Numbered from the stretch's first letter, positions 33,669-43,420 are shown. The stretch: 64,000 nt of DNA from Chloroflexota bacterium (GCA_013388855.1 JACAEM010000003.1:124001-188000); one strand, 5' to 3'. The notes: generated by a model from the letters alone, not told the origin. Made by a program: numbers and translations.

Positions 33669-35632
33669 GAGTATTGCTCCTTCTCCTGCTTGTGAACGTG
33701 GTAGGGAACGTCAGTGACGACAACCCCGTGTTTGGATAATAATTCCTGACGCAACACCTCTGCCGTGCGCATGTGCAGGGCATTGTGCCAGCGTTTCGAT
33801 GGGATAAACTGCGGGACAACAATGGTTATGGTTTCGTTTGGCTGGCGGTTATCCACGATCTCCTCGATGTATTCCAGTAGCGGTTCAATGAAGAGCCGGT
33901 AGGGGGAATCGAGGACAACCAGGCGGGTGCCCTCTCCCCACGTCTTCCACTTCTTTTGGGCTTTTTCGGTCTCAGCCGGTTCAAGCGAGATGTGGACGGC
34001 GGTTACGTCGTCGGACAGCAGTTTGGCATAGCGCAGCGCCTCCAGCGTTCCCTGATGGACACCGCTGACCGGCATAATCACGCGGTGCCGGGTATGACGC
34101 GCCGGTAATCCGCTAAACTTGTCCAGGGTGAGGTGTGCCGCCAGATCTTTGTAGTGACGATGGATCGTAAAGAAAAGGAAAACCAGGAGGGGGATGATGA
34201 TGAGAACGATCCATGCGCCCTCACTGAATTTTGTCACCGCGAACACGACCATGACAATGGCAGTACACACCGCGCCGAAACCGTTTACGAACATCTTAAA
34301 GCGCCACTTTTTATCGGGATGCAGGACCGACCCGGTCTCAACGAGCTGTTCCCCCTCTTTCAAACGACCGATCTTCCTCCAGCGAAGCGCCATGCCGGTT
34401 TGTGACAGGGTAAAAGACAGGAACACACCGATGGCATATAACGGGATCAGCAAGGTCACGCTGGCTTTGAAGATGATGATCAGGATGGATGCAATGATAG
34501 AAAGCGTGACAATACCGTTGGAATAGACGAGGCGGCTCCCGCGGAAAGTCAATTGACGGGGCAGGAAACCATCTGCGGCGGCGAGCGCGCTCAAGCGGGG
34601 AAAATCTGCAAATGCCGTATTTGCTGCCATGAGAAGGATGACAGTGGTGGCACCAATCGTCGCCAGATACATGGGGCCGCGCCCATCGAAGACCGTCCGC
34701 GCCAATTGGGAGATGATTGTTTCCTCCTCCGAGAAAACACCCCCGATCCTGCCAGTCAGGAAGGAAATGCTGATGAAGAGCGTTCCAAGGATCAAAGACA
34801 TCCAGATCAGGGTAATGCCGGCATTACGACTGCGCGGTTCCTTGAACGCCGTGATGCCGTTTGAGATGGCTTCCACGCCGGTCAGAGCGGTGGTGCCATT
34901 GGCAAAGGCATGGAGCAGTAAAAAGGCGGTGATGGGGGCGATTGTTTCGGCGAGGTGGACCTCGGGCGGATCGATGACTGATCCCAGCGAGCCGGTGAAA
35001 TAACGGAACAGACCCGTCCCCACCGTGATGAACATCATCACGATGAAGAAGTAGGTGGGAATGGCAAATGCCGTGCCTGATTCCTTCACGCCGCGCAGGT
35101 TGATAAGCATGATGAGAAGTACTGCCGCCACGGCAATCTCGACGCGATACGGATCGAAATCCGGGTAGGCAGATACGATCTGGGCTACACCCGATGAAAT
35201 GGAAACCGCAACGGTGAGGATGTAGTCCATCAGAAGCGCCGCGCCCGCCACCTGTGCATAGGATTCGCCGAGATTATCCCTCGAGACGATGTACGCGCCG
35301 CCTCCGCTTGGGTAGGCATGAATCGTCTGCTCATACGAAATCGTGACGATCATCAGCAGGATGACGATGGCGATGGAGATGGGAAAGACATACCCAAACG
35401 CCGCCGTGCCCGCTACAGCAAGCACACCCAATATTTCCTGCGTGGCGTATGCAGTGGAAGATAATGCATCGGAGGCAAAAACCGCCAGCCCGACGCGTTT
35501 TCCGATGGTCTGGTGCGGGGCGTCGGCAGTGGATAAGGGACGTCCGATGAACCAGTGACTCAAAGTACGCGGAGGCTGATAGTCACTCTGCCGCCGCATG
35601 ATCTCGGTTTGATTGTTGTCAGGGGTTAACAT
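33665..35632 (-). CDS. kimA: KimA-type K+ symporter (second copy)
   Basis: 655 residues from the chosen ATG (GAGA ribosome site); 12 more codons upstream are open. It has about 12 transmembrane helices and a long soluble C-terminus. The match is to KimA (YdaO) of the APC superfamily: FASDALSSTAYATQEIL (with Asp55 and Tyr62), YPSGGGAYIVSRDNLGE, LLMDYILTVAVSISSG, and a C-terminal PQFIPSKRWHNALHMRTAEVL. In KimA the equivalent Asp and Tyr bind K+. The end overlaps the TrkA gene by 4 bases. Confidence 0.88.
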   Translation of the reverse strand: MLTPDNNQTEIMRRQSDYQPPRTLSHWFIGRPLSTADAPHQTIGKRVGLAVFASDALSSTAYATQEILGVLAVAGTAAFGYVFPISIAIVILLMIVTISYEQTIHAYPSGGGAYIVSRDNLGESYAQVAGAALLMDYILTVAVSISSGVAQIVSAYPDFDPYRVEIAVAAVLLIMLINLRGVKESGTAFAIPTYFFIVMMFITVGTGLFRYFTGSLGSVIDPPEVHLAETIAPITAFLLLHAFANGTTALTGVEAISNGITAFKEPRSRNAGITLIWMSLILGTLFISISFLTGRIGGVFSEEETIISQLARTVFDGRGPMYLATIGATTVILLMAANTAFADFPRLSALAAADGFLPRQLTFRGSRLVYSNGIVTLSIIASILIIIFKASVTLLIPLYAIGVFLSFTLSQTGMALRWRKIGRLKEGEQLVETGSVLHPDKKWRFKMFVNGFGAVCTAIVMVVFAVTKFSEGAWIVLIIIPLLVFLFFTIHRHYKDLAAHLTLDKFSGLPARHTRHRVIMPVSGVHQGTLEALRYAKLLSDDVTAVHISLEPAETEKAQKKWKTWGEGTRLVVLDSPYRLFIEPLLEYIEEIVDNRQPNETITIVVPQFIPSKRWHNALHMRTAEVLRQELLSKHGVVVTDVPYHVHKQEKEQYS

Positions 35633-35688
35633 GAATTTCTCTTGCTGTTTACAAAAAGACACCCTCACGAAAGGCGAGGAGTGTGACG

Positions 35689-35694
35689 ATTATA
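35689..35694 (-). promoter_or_regulatory. -10 box upstream of the second kimA copy
   Basis: TATAAT lies about 57 bases before the ATG at 35632. A second TATAAT at 35716-35721 overlaps the tail of the upstream gene. No clear -35 box. Confidence 0.35.
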
Positions 35695-35722
35695 GTCTAA
35701 ATGAGGAAAATTGGGATTATAC

Positions 35723-37669
35723 CTAAGGGATCTGATAGGGTACGTCGGTAATGACCACCCCGGGCTTATTGAGCAGTTCCTTGCGGAGCATGTCGGCGGT
35801 CTGCATGTGGAGCACATTGAAGATTTTTTTGGATGGGATGAACTGCGGCACAACGATTGTGATGGTCTCGTTGGGCTGTCGGTTGGACAAAATTTCCTCG
35901 ATATAGGCCAGCAGCGGTTCCAGAAAGAGGCGGTACGGGGAATCCACGATGACGAGCCGCGTTCCGCGTCCCCATGTCTCCCATTTCCTGCGGACCTTCT
36001 CCGTATCCTCCGGTTCCAGCGACACGTGCACGGCGGTCACATCGTCTGACAACATGCGCGCATAACGAAGCGCGGCGAGCGTCCCCTGGTGGACGTTGCT
36101 GACAGGCACGATCACACGATGGCGCGCATTGTGCGGCGGGGGCTCCCCGTACTTTTCCAGTGAAAGCCGCCCTGCCAGTCCCTTGTAATGACGGTGGATG
36201 ATTGTGAAGATGGCGATCAGGGCAGGGGTGAGAATCAACACGATCCACGCCCCATCTTGGAATTTTGTGACGGCAAAGACCAGCATGACGATAGCGGTGC
36301 AGAACGCGCCAAAGCCATTGCTTATCATTTTGACGGGCCAGCTCTTATCGTACCGCAATTCATGTGCGTGCGAGGAAATCGTAGTGCCGGGCTCGAGATG
36401 CCCTGCCCGCCACCAACGGCGCGCCATGCCCGCCTGCGCAAGAGTGAAGGATAGGAACACACCAATGGCATACAGGGGGATCAACCGTGTGACACTTGCC
36501 TGAAAAATGACGATAAGAAAGGAAGCCACTGCCGCCAGGGAGACGATACCGTACGAGTAAACGAGACGACTGCCGCGGTAGGTGAGTTGGCGCGGCATGT
36601 AGCCGTCACGGGCGAGCATCGCGCTCAGGCGTGGAAAACCGGCAAAGGCGGTGTTCGCGGCGAGGATCAGGATGACCGTGGTGCCAGTGATGATCATCAG
36701 GTAGAAAATGCCGCGCCCGGCGAAGACAGTACGCGCCAGTTGCGAGATGACCGTCTCGGTCTCGGACGGCACGGCATGGATTTGTTTTGTCAGAAATGAA
36801 ATGCCCATGAACAGGGAGCCGAGGATGAACGCCATCCAGATCAGGGTAATGCCTGCATTGCGGCTGCGCGGTTCCTTGAAGGCGGTGATGCCGTTAGAGA
36901 TCGCTTCCACGCCGGTCAGGGCGGCGGTGCCGCTGGAGAAAGCGTGCAGGAGCAGGAATGCGGTCACGCCCGATATGGCTTCGCCAAAATGTTCGATTTC
37001 GGGCGGGTCGATGACTGTTCCCAGCGAGCCGGTGAACATTTTGAAAAGCCCCACTCCGATGGTCAGGAACATGATGGCGATGAAGAAATAGCTTGGGATG
37101 GCAAATGCCGCGCCCGACTCCCTCACCCCCCGCAGATTGATCAGCATAATAAAACCTACACACGCCACTGAGATGGGAACGCGGTACTCGAACAGGTCGG
37201 GATAGGCTGAAACGATTTGTGCCACCCCTGAGGAAACGGAAACGGAAACAGTCAGGATGTAGTCGGTCAATAAAGCCGCCGCGGCGACCAATGCAGGTTG
37301 CCGCCCGAGATTGTCAAACGCGACAATATATGCGCCGCCGCCATCGGGATAAGCGTGGATGATCTGCTCGTATGAAATGACCACGATGGCGAGCAGTCCC
37401 ACAATGACAATGGAAATGGGAAAGACGTAGCCGAATGCAATGGATCCTGCCGCGGCGAGGATGACGAGAATCTCCTGCGTGGCATACGCCGTGGACGATA
37501 ACGCGTCGGAGGCGAAGACCGCCAGCCCCACGGCTTTGCCGATGGTCTGGTGGGGCGCGTCTGCGGTCTGGAGTGGGCGCCCGATCAGATAGTGACTGAT
37601 GGTACGGGATGGTTCCTGCTTGGTCGAACGATGGATGAAGGATGTATCGTGATTGTTTTCGTCGATCAT
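35723..37669 (-). CDS. kimA: KimA-type K+ symporter (first copy)
   Basis: 648 residues. It is a paralogue of the downstream copy, with the same landmarks: VFASDALSSTAYATQEIL (Asp55, Tyr62), YPDGGGAYIVAFDNLG, LLTDYILTVSVSVSSG and PQFIPSKKIFNVLHMQTADML. Both have the long cytosolic C-terminal domain seen in KimA. It is separated from the next copy by 90 bases with its own -10 candidates. The tandem pair and the TrkA pair suggest one K+ homeostasis locus. Confidence 0.88.
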   Translation of the reverse strand: MIDENNHDTSFIHRSTKQEPSRTISHYLIGRPLQTADAPHQTIGKAVGLAVFASDALSSTAYATQEILVILAAAGSIAFGYVFPISIVIVGLLAIVVISYEQIIHAYPDGGGAYIVAFDNLGRQPALVAAAALLTDYILTVSVSVSSGVAQIVSAYPDLFEYRVPISVACVGFIMLINLRGVRESGAAFAIPSYFFIAIMFLTIGVGLFKMFTGSLGTVIDPPEIEHFGEAISGVTAFLLLHAFSSGTAALTGVEAISNGITAFKEPRSRNAGITLIWMAFILGSLFMGISFLTKQIHAVPSETETVISQLARTVFAGRGIFYLMIITGTTVILILAANTAFAGFPRLSAMLARDGYMPRQLTYRGSRLVYSYGIVSLAAVASFLIVIFQASVTRLIPLYAIGVFLSFTLAQAGMARRWWRAGHLEPGTTISSHAHELRYDKSWPVKMISNGFGAFCTAIVMLVFAVTKFQDGAWIVLILTPALIAIFTIIHRHYKGLAGRLSLEKYGEPPPHNARHRVIVPVSNVHQGTLAALRYARMLSDDVTAVHVSLEPEDTEKVRRKWETWGRGTRLVIVDSPYRLFLEPLLAYIEEILSNRQPNETITIVVPQFIPSKKIFNVLHMQTADMLRKELLNKPGVVITDVPYQIP

Positions 37670-37693
37670 GTTGGCATTCAGTGAAGATTTTAT

Positions 37694-37699
37694 ATTATA
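37694..37699 (-). promoter_or_regulatory. -10 box upstream of the first kimA copy
   Basis: TATAAT on the minus strand, 24 bases before the ATG at 37669, in an AT-rich stretch. No convincing -35. Confidence 0.4.
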
Positions 37700-37788
37700 A
37701 GCCTGATTTATGTGCGGCTTGATGTGGCGACAAAATCATCATTTCATAGTGGCGGATGGAACAGAAAACCTGTGCGGGGGGAACAAAA

Positions 37789-37813
37789 TGCCCCACTCAA
37801 GGTGAGGGGGGCA
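37789..37813 (-). terminator. terminator after the large sensor kinase
   Basis: Stem TGCCCC/GGGGCA with an inner CTCA/TGAG stem and one mismatch, then TTTTGTT on the minus strand. It lies about 115 bases after the kinase stop at 37930. Confidence 0.6.
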
Positions 37814-37929
37814 CCCTAAGTGAGGCACTCTTATTATCGCACAAAACAGATCGAAATACAACTTACAGTTTACCGATTTTACAGAATGTCGATGTATGGG
37901 GGATATCGCTTGACGCGACGTTTCAAAAG

Positions 37930-40900
37930 TCAGACGCCCTGTTTTTGTTTTGATTGCACCAGCGGCACCTGCAAATGGAAGATGCTACCTTTGCCCAGTT
38001 CACTTTCCACCCAGACTTTGCCCCCATGCCGTTCCGCGATGGATTTGACGATGGCGAGTCCCAGCCCGGTACCGCGCTTGGCGAGCGCCTCGCGATTCGT
38101 GCCGCGGTAGAACTTCTCGAACAGGCGGGGCAGATCGCCGGCAGGAATGCCAATGCCGCTGTCCTTCACAGCGAAGGTCAATGCGGATTCGAGCGTCTTC
38201 AATTGAATGGTCACCTCTCCACCATCGGGCGTATATTTCAACGCGTTCTCCACGAGGTTGTACAGCGCCTGATGCAGTAAGGCCTGATCGGCTTCGATGG
38301 CATGCGGCAGGTCTTTTGGTATTTCCACACCCAGCGAAATGTTCTTCTGCTTCGCCTGCATTTGCAACTCGCCTGTCACGCGCTCGATGATGTCGAGCAC
38401 CGGGATGCTCTCCACTTGCAGACCCACGCCAAAATCGATGCGCCCGAGGTCGAGCAGGTTATTGACGAGTTTCGCCATGTTATCCACCCCCTGCACGATC
38501 ATCCGGACATAGTTCCGCTGCTGGTCGTTCAATGCACCGGCCATTTCGAGCATGGTGGCATAGCCGCGCATCAACGTCAACGGCGAGCGCAGATCATGGC
38601 TGACGGTCGAGACAAAATCGGATTTCAACGTGTCGATTTCTTTGAGCTGCGACACATCGCGCAGGACGCATACACGCCCCACGGTCTTACCCTCGGCGGT
38701 CATGGGCGACGCCATGGCGAGGTAGGTCTTCCCATCGGGCATGCGGATTTCCGCCGACCGCCGTTCTGTGGAAGAGGCCGTCAATAATTCGTTCAGTTCC
38801 TTGATTTGGATTGTCTGCTGGAGGTCCGAGCGTTCACCGCGGCGGATGACCACGTTGAAGACGTACACGGCCGCCGGATTGGCCAGAATGAGACGGTCAG
38901 ACGCGTCGGTCACCAGGACCGGATCTGGAGTCGAGTCCAAAATTGCCTCCAACTGACGGCGACTCACTTCGACCTTCATGAACAAACTGATATTCGCGAC
39001 CGCCAGTGCAGACTGGCTTGCCAGCGTGCTCATGAAGCGCAAGTCGGCATCGTTGAAGATATGTTGTTCGCGGTATGCCGCCCATAGCACGCCATAATAT
39101 TTATTCTCATGCTTCAAAGCGATGGCAATCAGCGATTCGGGGTGAGGCAGCCCTGGGTCCAGAGTGAGGCGGGTGCGCGAAATGACCGCCATCACGACGC
39201 GTTCCTGTTGTTCCGCCAACGAAAGGACCTGCTGATCGAGGTGCATGTATAGGTCCTTTTCCGGCCCGTGTGAGAAGCGATGGGGCGTCTCGACCGGGGA
39301 TGGAAGCATTTCACGCACGAGGATGATACGCGCGGAACTGGCTCCACTCGCGACGACCGCCTCCAATACCGGTTGCAGGGCGTCTTTCAGAGTCAGGCTG
39401 GATGCAATGCCCTGACTGGCTGTCAACAGTCGATTCAATTCGTCGAGGCGTCCCTGCAAGCTGACGCGCATCTGCTCAAAGGCGCGGCGCAAGTCAGCGA
39501 GTTCGTCGGCGCCGTCGGTTGTTAGGGGGCGGTCGAGTTTTCCGGCGGCGATGTGATTCGCCTCAGCCGCGAGACTTTGCAGAGAGCCGGTCACGGCGCG
39601 CAAACTGACGCGCAGAGAGATCAGCGCGATCAAACCGAGCAGGACGATCATCAACGAAATCGGGAAGGCAATGTCGATGGCGAGTTGCTGCGTTTCTTGC
39701 GCGGGGACCGTCAAGGCAATTGCCCAGGGATGCCCGGGGACCGGTTGGTAATAGACGAACTGCCGGGTTCCGAGGGAAGCGGTCTCGTCGAAAAAGGTGG
39801 GCTGATCACTGCGCCGACCCGGATACTGGGTCATCACCTGTTCGGGTTGTGGATGATAGAGGATGATCCCCTGGTCATCCATTAGGATACCCACTCCATG
39901 CCATTCCTGCATGCTGTCCAGGTTCTCAATCAACCCGCGCAGGTAGGGATTTGTGCGCAGATCGGTTCGGGCTATTACGGCGCGGGATGTGCCGGGTATG
40001 GCGGCGAGGAATGAGACGCGTGCTTCTTCCCCGGGTATTGCCGGGGGGATAGCATACACCTGATTGGGCACACCCTGCCGGACGAGAAGCAATCCCATCT
40101 CCTCCTGTTGCGTCAGTTGGGTGGGTAGTTCGGGCGGGTATGCGGCAATGAGTGAATTGGATTGCGCATCCAGAACGAGGACTTGATTGAAATAGGGGAT
40201 GGACTGGATGCGGTCTGCAAGATGGGATGGCAAATCCGCGTCGGGAGTCTGCGTCAACTGCGGGTCGGATGCAAGGCGTGAAGCGAGATTCTGTCCTGTT
40301 TCGAAGAAAAAGGGGACACTTTGCGCCGCAATGCGGGCAGTGCTTTCGAGCCGGTTGCGTAAAAGGTTGCGCGCCGCCGCTCCCGCCACAATCCAATCGC
40401 CGAGGAGAAGCGTGATCAGCAAAAGCGAGATGACCGTTCCCGTGCCGGAAATAAAACGCGTCTCGATGCTCCTTTCGGCAGGCGAAGGCTGGAGCATTCC
40501 CCATCCGCCCCAACGCGGCGAATATGCGGACGCAATGACCTGCGCCGCCAGCCCGGCAACGAGCATTTCCCCGCCAAAGGCGAGGCTCGCCACGCCCGCG
40601 TTGCTCAACGCGTAATCGAGACGCTCCGTTACGGAAGTGGATGGGGAAACCGTAAAGATCGAGCTCAGGACAAAGAACAGTGCATGGACGAAAACAAGAC
40701 TCAATGCGCTGGCCAGCGGCTGTCGCAACAGACGATAGAGGGGAGTGCGGTATCGCTGCCGGCTGGCAACCGAGAACATCGCCGCCATCAACCCCAGGTC
40801 GAGCACCGAGAACAGGCTGTGCGTATCCCAAATGGCGCGTAACAGCCCGCTGAACATGCCCAATCCTGCCGCGGCAAATGGACCGAGCAACCCGCCAGCC

Positions 40901-41205
40901 AGCGCCCAGGGAATGGCGGAGAAGATCATCATGGTCGAACCGGGCGGTTCCTCCGGCAATCCGGGCACAGGGAGCGCCGAACCGCTGGGAAATTCCAGCC
41001 CGAACAACAATGTTGCAAAAGGGGTCGCGATAACCAGCGCCGCCAGTGTCCCCCACAAACGCGGACTCCATTCCGGGTGATACTTCCGCCAGCTGGAAAG
41101 CGCCACGCCGAGCAATCCTGCGAACCCAAGCCACACCAACCATCCCGCGATCTGAATGGGGTCGATGTATGCAAGGTTGTCCGTCAGTGTTGCCAAAAAC
41201 TGCAT
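37930..41205 (-). CDS. multidomain membrane sensor histidine kinase
   Basis: 1091 residues. An N-terminal set of hydrophobic helices (about 15-240, MASE/7TM-like) is followed by another helix (about 250-285) and a Cache-like extracellular domain (about 290-490, including YFNQVLVLDAQSNSLIAAYP). A helix at about 510-530 and a HAMP (LAAEANHIAAGKLDRPL) follow. Then a GAF domain (about 600-745), a PAS domain (about 750-855, LEAILDSTPDPVLVTD) and the catalytic core with His870 (STVSHDLRSP), NALKYTP, DSGIGIP and GTGLGLAIVKS. The signal is unknown. No cognate regulator is adjacent. Confidence 0.9.
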   Translation of the reverse strand: MQFLATLTDNLAYIDPIQIAGWLVWLGFAGLLGVALSSWRKYHPEWSPRLWGTLAALVIATPFATLLFGLEFPSGSALPVPGLPEEPPGSTMMIFSAIPWALAGGLLGPFAAAGLGMFSGLLRAIWDTHSLFSVLDLGLMAAMFSVASRQRYRTPLYRLLRQPLASALSLVFVHALFFVLSSIFTVSPSTSVTERLDYALSNAGVASLAFGGEMLVAGLAAQVIASAYSPRWGGWGMLQPSPAERSIETRFISGTGTVISLLLITLLLGDWIVAGAAARNLLRNRLESTARIAAQSVPFFFETGQNLASRLASDPQLTQTPDADLPSHLADRIQSIPYFNQVLVLDAQSNSLIAAYPPELPTQLTQQEEMGLLLVRQGVPNQVYAIPPAIPGEEARVSFLAAIPGTSRAVIARTDLRTNPYLRGLIENLDSMQEWHGVGILMDDQGIILYHPQPEQVMTQYPGRRSDQPTFFDETASLGTRQFVYYQPVPGHPWAIALTVPAQETQQLAIDIAFPISLMIVLLGLIALISLRVSLRAVTGSLQSLAAEANHIAAGKLDRPLTTDGADELADLRRAFEQMRVSLQGRLDELNRLLTASQGIASSLTLKDALQPVLEAVVASGASSARIILVREMLPSPVETPHRFSHGPEKDLYMHLDQQVLSLAEQQERVVMAVISRTRLTLDPGLPHPESLIAIALKHENKYYGVLWAAYREQHIFNDADLRFMSTLASQSALAVANISLFMKVEVSRRQLEAILDSTPDPVLVTDASDRLILANPAAVYVFNVVIRRGERSDLQQTIQIKELNELLTASSTERRSAEIRMPDGKTYLAMASPMTAEGKTVGRVCVLRDVSQLKEIDTLKSDFVSTVSHDLRSPLTLMRGYATMLEMAGALNDQQRNYVRMIVQGVDNMAKLVNNLLDLGRIDFGVGLQVESIPVLDIIERVTGELQMQAKQKNISLGVEIPKDLPHAIEADQALLHQALYNLVENALKYTPDGGEVTIQLKTLESALTFAVKDSGIGIPAGDLPRLFEKFYRGTNREALAKRGTGLGLAIVKSIAERHGGKVWVESELGKGSIFHLQVPLVQSKQKQGV

Positions 41206-41213
41206 AGGATGTG

Positions 41214-41219
41214 ATTATA
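41214..41219 (-). promoter_or_regulatory. -10 box close to the start of the large sensor kinase
   Basis: TATAAT on the minus strand, ending 8 bases before the ATG at 41205. Little or no leader is possible. Confidence 0.5.
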
Positions 41220-41250
41220 GCCCCATTAACTTTCAGTGGCGAGGAGACCG

Positions 41251-41988
41251 TTAGTCTGGTGGAACGCGGTCCCTGTATACCCCCCGATAGGATTCCGGCA
41301 GGAGGCGCGCCAGGGAGATCATGACCTGCTCCGTCCCGTCCCGCATCGTTTGCTGATGATCGGTCTGCTCCTGGATGAAGAACGGTTCCCCCACCGTGAG
41401 CGTGACTGGAATGCGCTTCCACCACTTCCGCTCGTGGACGGTCTTGTTATCCGTCCCAGTCAGCGCGATGGGGACGATGGGCGCGCCCGATTTCACGGCA
41501 AGGAATGCCGCGCCCTCCGTACCCTCCTCCAGACCGCCCGTGAGCGATTCCCTGCCCTCCGGGGCGACTGCCACCATGCGCCCTTCCTTCAAGGCATCCA
41601 ACGCGGCACGGAGCGCGCGCCGATCCGGTTTGCCGCGGTGGACCCAGATGAACCCGTAGGCGCGGAAGACCGGTCCCACCAGCCAATGGTCGTACAACTC
41701 AACCTTGGCGATCCCCTCCGCTGCAACTGGAATCGCAGCGACCAGCAGGACGGTATCGGCATCTCCCAGATGATTGAAAACAATGACTGCGGGACCCTTC
41801 TTGGGGAAATTTTCCAGCCCCTTGATCACAGCGCGCATGGTGAAAAATGCGAGCAATTTCATCGCGAGGCGGAAAAAGACGCGGAATGCCCGCCGCGCAA
41901 AGGTCAATTGCGGCAGGGCAACCAATTCGGGACGCCAGACTTCGGAAACAGGCTTAGACGGGAGGGATGGCTGATTCGGCATATGCAC
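41251..41988 (-). CDS. PlsC-type acyltransferase (second)
   Basis: 245 residues. The catalytic His-x4-Asp is His73-Asp78 in FNHLGDADT. The second motif is GFIWVHRGKPDRRAL and the third VAPEGRESL. One membrane segment at about 40-55. Relatives put the second acyl chain on 1-acyl-glycerol-3-phosphate or acylate other lipids. It overlaps the upstream paralogue by up to 35 bases; a second ATG two codons in would shorten this to about 29. Confidence 0.88.
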   Translation of the reverse strand: MHMPNQPSLPSKPVSEVWRPELVALPQLTFARRAFRVFFRLAMKLLAFFTMRAVIKGLENFPKKGPAVIVFNHLGDADTVLLVAAIPVAAEGIAKVELYDHWLVGPVFRAYGFIWVHRGKPDRRALRAALDALKEGRMVAVAPEGRESLTGGLEEGTEGAAFLAVKSGAPIVPIALTGTDNKTVHERKWWKRIPVTLTVGEPFFIQEQTDHQQTMRDGTEQVMISLARLLPESYRGVYRDRVPPD

Positions 41989-42649
41989 CTCGATACTCCT
42001 CAGGCAACAAACCGGCGAGATACGACATGACGAGATCGGCGTTATTTTGTCTCATCTCGTGCCGTTTTTCGCCTCGGACAGTTATCTCAGGGAGCGTGAT
42101 GGGACCGCCGATGCGCAGTTCGAGCAGGGGTTTTTCACCGCGCCGGGCGCGCTGCCAGAAGTCCTCGGTCGTGCCGATGATGGCGACGGGAACGACGGGG
42201 ACTCCGGTTTGCTCGACGATGTAGGCGATGCCCGGCATGGCGCGCCGCATGGCGGGGATGTGTGAACGCCCGCCTTCAGGCGCAATCAACAACGGGTGTC
42301 CAGATTTGAGGATGGCGATGACTTTGGTGAACAATGCCCGGTCATATTCGCCGCGGTGCACGGGGATGACCCCGTAGGCTTTGAGCAATTGTCCCTGACC
42401 GGGTTTGAGGAACACATCCGATGCGCCGATGATCTCCAGCGATTCGGGCCAGAACGCCGCCGCAAACGGAGGGTCGAAGATCGATACATGATTCATCGCG
42501 GCGATATACGCCCTGCCGCGCGGGATATTCTCCAGCCCGCTGATTTTCACGCGCCCAAGCACGTGAAAGATGCCGCGGAAGACGGTTTTGAGGACCGGTC
42601 GGCTGATTCTGAATCGAAACGGAACGCGATAGACACCCGGGCGGTTCAT
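41954..42649 (-). CDS. PlsC-type acyltransferase (first)
   Basis: 231 residues. Motif I is His54-x4-Asp59 in NHVSIFDP; motif II GVIPVHRGEYDRAL; motif III LIAPEGGRSH. It is a paralogue of the next gene and is coupled to cmk by a 4-base overlap (ATGA). The cmk-plsC pairing is common in bacteria (cmk-plsC fusions and operons), which favours phospholipid synthesis. Confidence 0.88.
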   Translation of the reverse strand: MNRPGVYRVPFRFRISRPVLKTVFRGIFHVLGRVKISGLENIPRGRAYIAAMNHVSIFDPPFAAAFWPESLEIIGASDVFLKPGQGQLLKAYGVIPVHRGEYDRALFTKVIAILKSGHPLLIAPEGGRSHIPAMRRAMPGIAYIVEQTGVPVVPVAIIGTTEDFWQRARRGEKPLLELRIGGPITLPEITVRGEKRHEMRQNNADLVMSYLAGLLPEEYRGAYAESAIPPV

Positions 42650-43329
42650 GCAAACAAAGCCATCACACGCCTGAAGACCTCCTCGGCGTTGATGTTGTTG
42701 GAGTCGAGTACAACGGCGTCCTTCGCCGCTTTTAACGGAGCCACGTCGCGGGTCGAATCGATGCGGTCACGTTCGATCACCTTGGCGAGGATGTCCTTAT
42801 ATTCCGCCGTCCCACCGCGCGTGACAATCTCGTTGTAGCGTCTCCTGGCGCGTTCCTCGGCGGTGGCGTCGAGGTAGATTTTCAGGTCAGCCTCAGGCAG
42901 GACGACCGTTCCAATATCGCGCCCCACCATGACGACCCTGCCGCGCTGACCGATGCGGCGTTGCTGCCGGGTCAATGCCGCGCGCACGCCTGCATATGCA
43001 GAAATCACGGAGACGTTTGCATCCACTTCGGGGAGGCGCGTCTCCCAGGTGATGTCCCTGCCTTCGATGAGGACATCACAGGCGCGTCCATCGGACTTCG
43101 AGGCTGGCGCGACGTCAATCTGCACATTCTCCGCCAGCAGGGTGACCGCGCTCTCATCGTGGATGTCGATATCGCGGTTCAATGCCAGCCAGGTGATGGC
43201 GCGGTACATCACGCCGGTGTCGAAGAAGAGGTAGCCGAGCGCGTTGGCAATGCTCAGCCCAAGTGTGGACTTGCCCGAGGCGGCGGGTCCGTCAATTGCA
43301 ATGATGGATGGAAGTTTGGAGGGTGTCAT
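42646..43329 (-). CDS. cmk: cytidylate kinase
   Basis: 227 residues from the ATG at 43329; a TTG four codons upstream would overlap the -10 box at 43341-43346. P-loop DGPAASGKST at 13-22, then GYLFFDTGVMYRAITW and RDIGTVVLPEADLKIYLDA. It converts CMP/dCMP to the diphosphates. It leads a small operon with two acyltransferases. Confidence 0.93.
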   Translation of the reverse strand: MTPSKLPSIIAIDGPAASGKSTLGLSIANALGYLFFDTGVMYRAITWLALNRDIDIHDESAVTLLAENVQIDVAPASKSDGRACDVLIEGRDITWETRLPEVDANVSVISAYAGVRAALTRQQRRIGQRGRVVMVGRDIGTVVLPEADLKIYLDATAEERARRRYNEIVTRGGTAEYKDILAKVIERDRIDSTRDVAPLKAAKDAVVLDSNNINAEEVFRRVMALFA

Positions 43330-43340
43330 GGGTGCCTTCA

Positions 43341-43346
43341 ATTATA
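43341..43346 (-). promoter_or_regulatory. -10 box for cmk
   Basis: TATAAT on the minus strand, 11 bases before the chosen ATG, so only about a 5-base leader. A GAAGG stretch lies between. Confidence 0.45.
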
Positions 43347-43359
43347 TACCGGGAAGCAA

Positions 43360-43396
43360 CCATCCCGAAGGTCTCTTTTGCAAACCTTCGGGATGG
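43360..43396. terminator. hairpin between the GT39-like gene and cmk
   Basis: A perfect 13-bp stem (43360-43372 with 43384-43396, CCATCCCGAAGGT and its complement), 11-base loop. It follows the stop of the 43421-45151 gene, but no T run follows, so the terminator call is tentative. Confidence 0.45.
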
Positions 43397-43420
43397 CGAT
43401 TCGTCGTTTACCCCTGACGT

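Larger units (their letters stand above)
37670..37929. other. 260-base intergenic region
   Basis: The largest gap between genes. It has a terminator for the sensor kinase (37789-37813), a -10-like TATAAT at 37694-37699 upstream of the first kimA copy, and a second, imperfect GTGCC/GGGTGCC pair next to the terminator. No open reading frame of note. The ydaO/KimA riboswitch consensus was not recognised here. Confidence 0.6.

Noticed and set aside
37670-37929. Possible ydaO (c-di-AMP) riboswitch before kimA
   Set aside because: I could not match the conserved cores of the riboswitch in either orientation. Only a terminator and a -10 box are seen.
40745-41080. Plus-strand open frame before the kinase promoter
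   Set aside because: It is antisense to the kinase's membrane domain and has no ribosome site or family sequence.
39926-41425. 499-codon open frame overlapping the large sensor kinase
   Set aside because: Same strand but a different frame; it is rich in Arg/Gly/His and shows no family pattern. The kinase frame has clear domains throughout.
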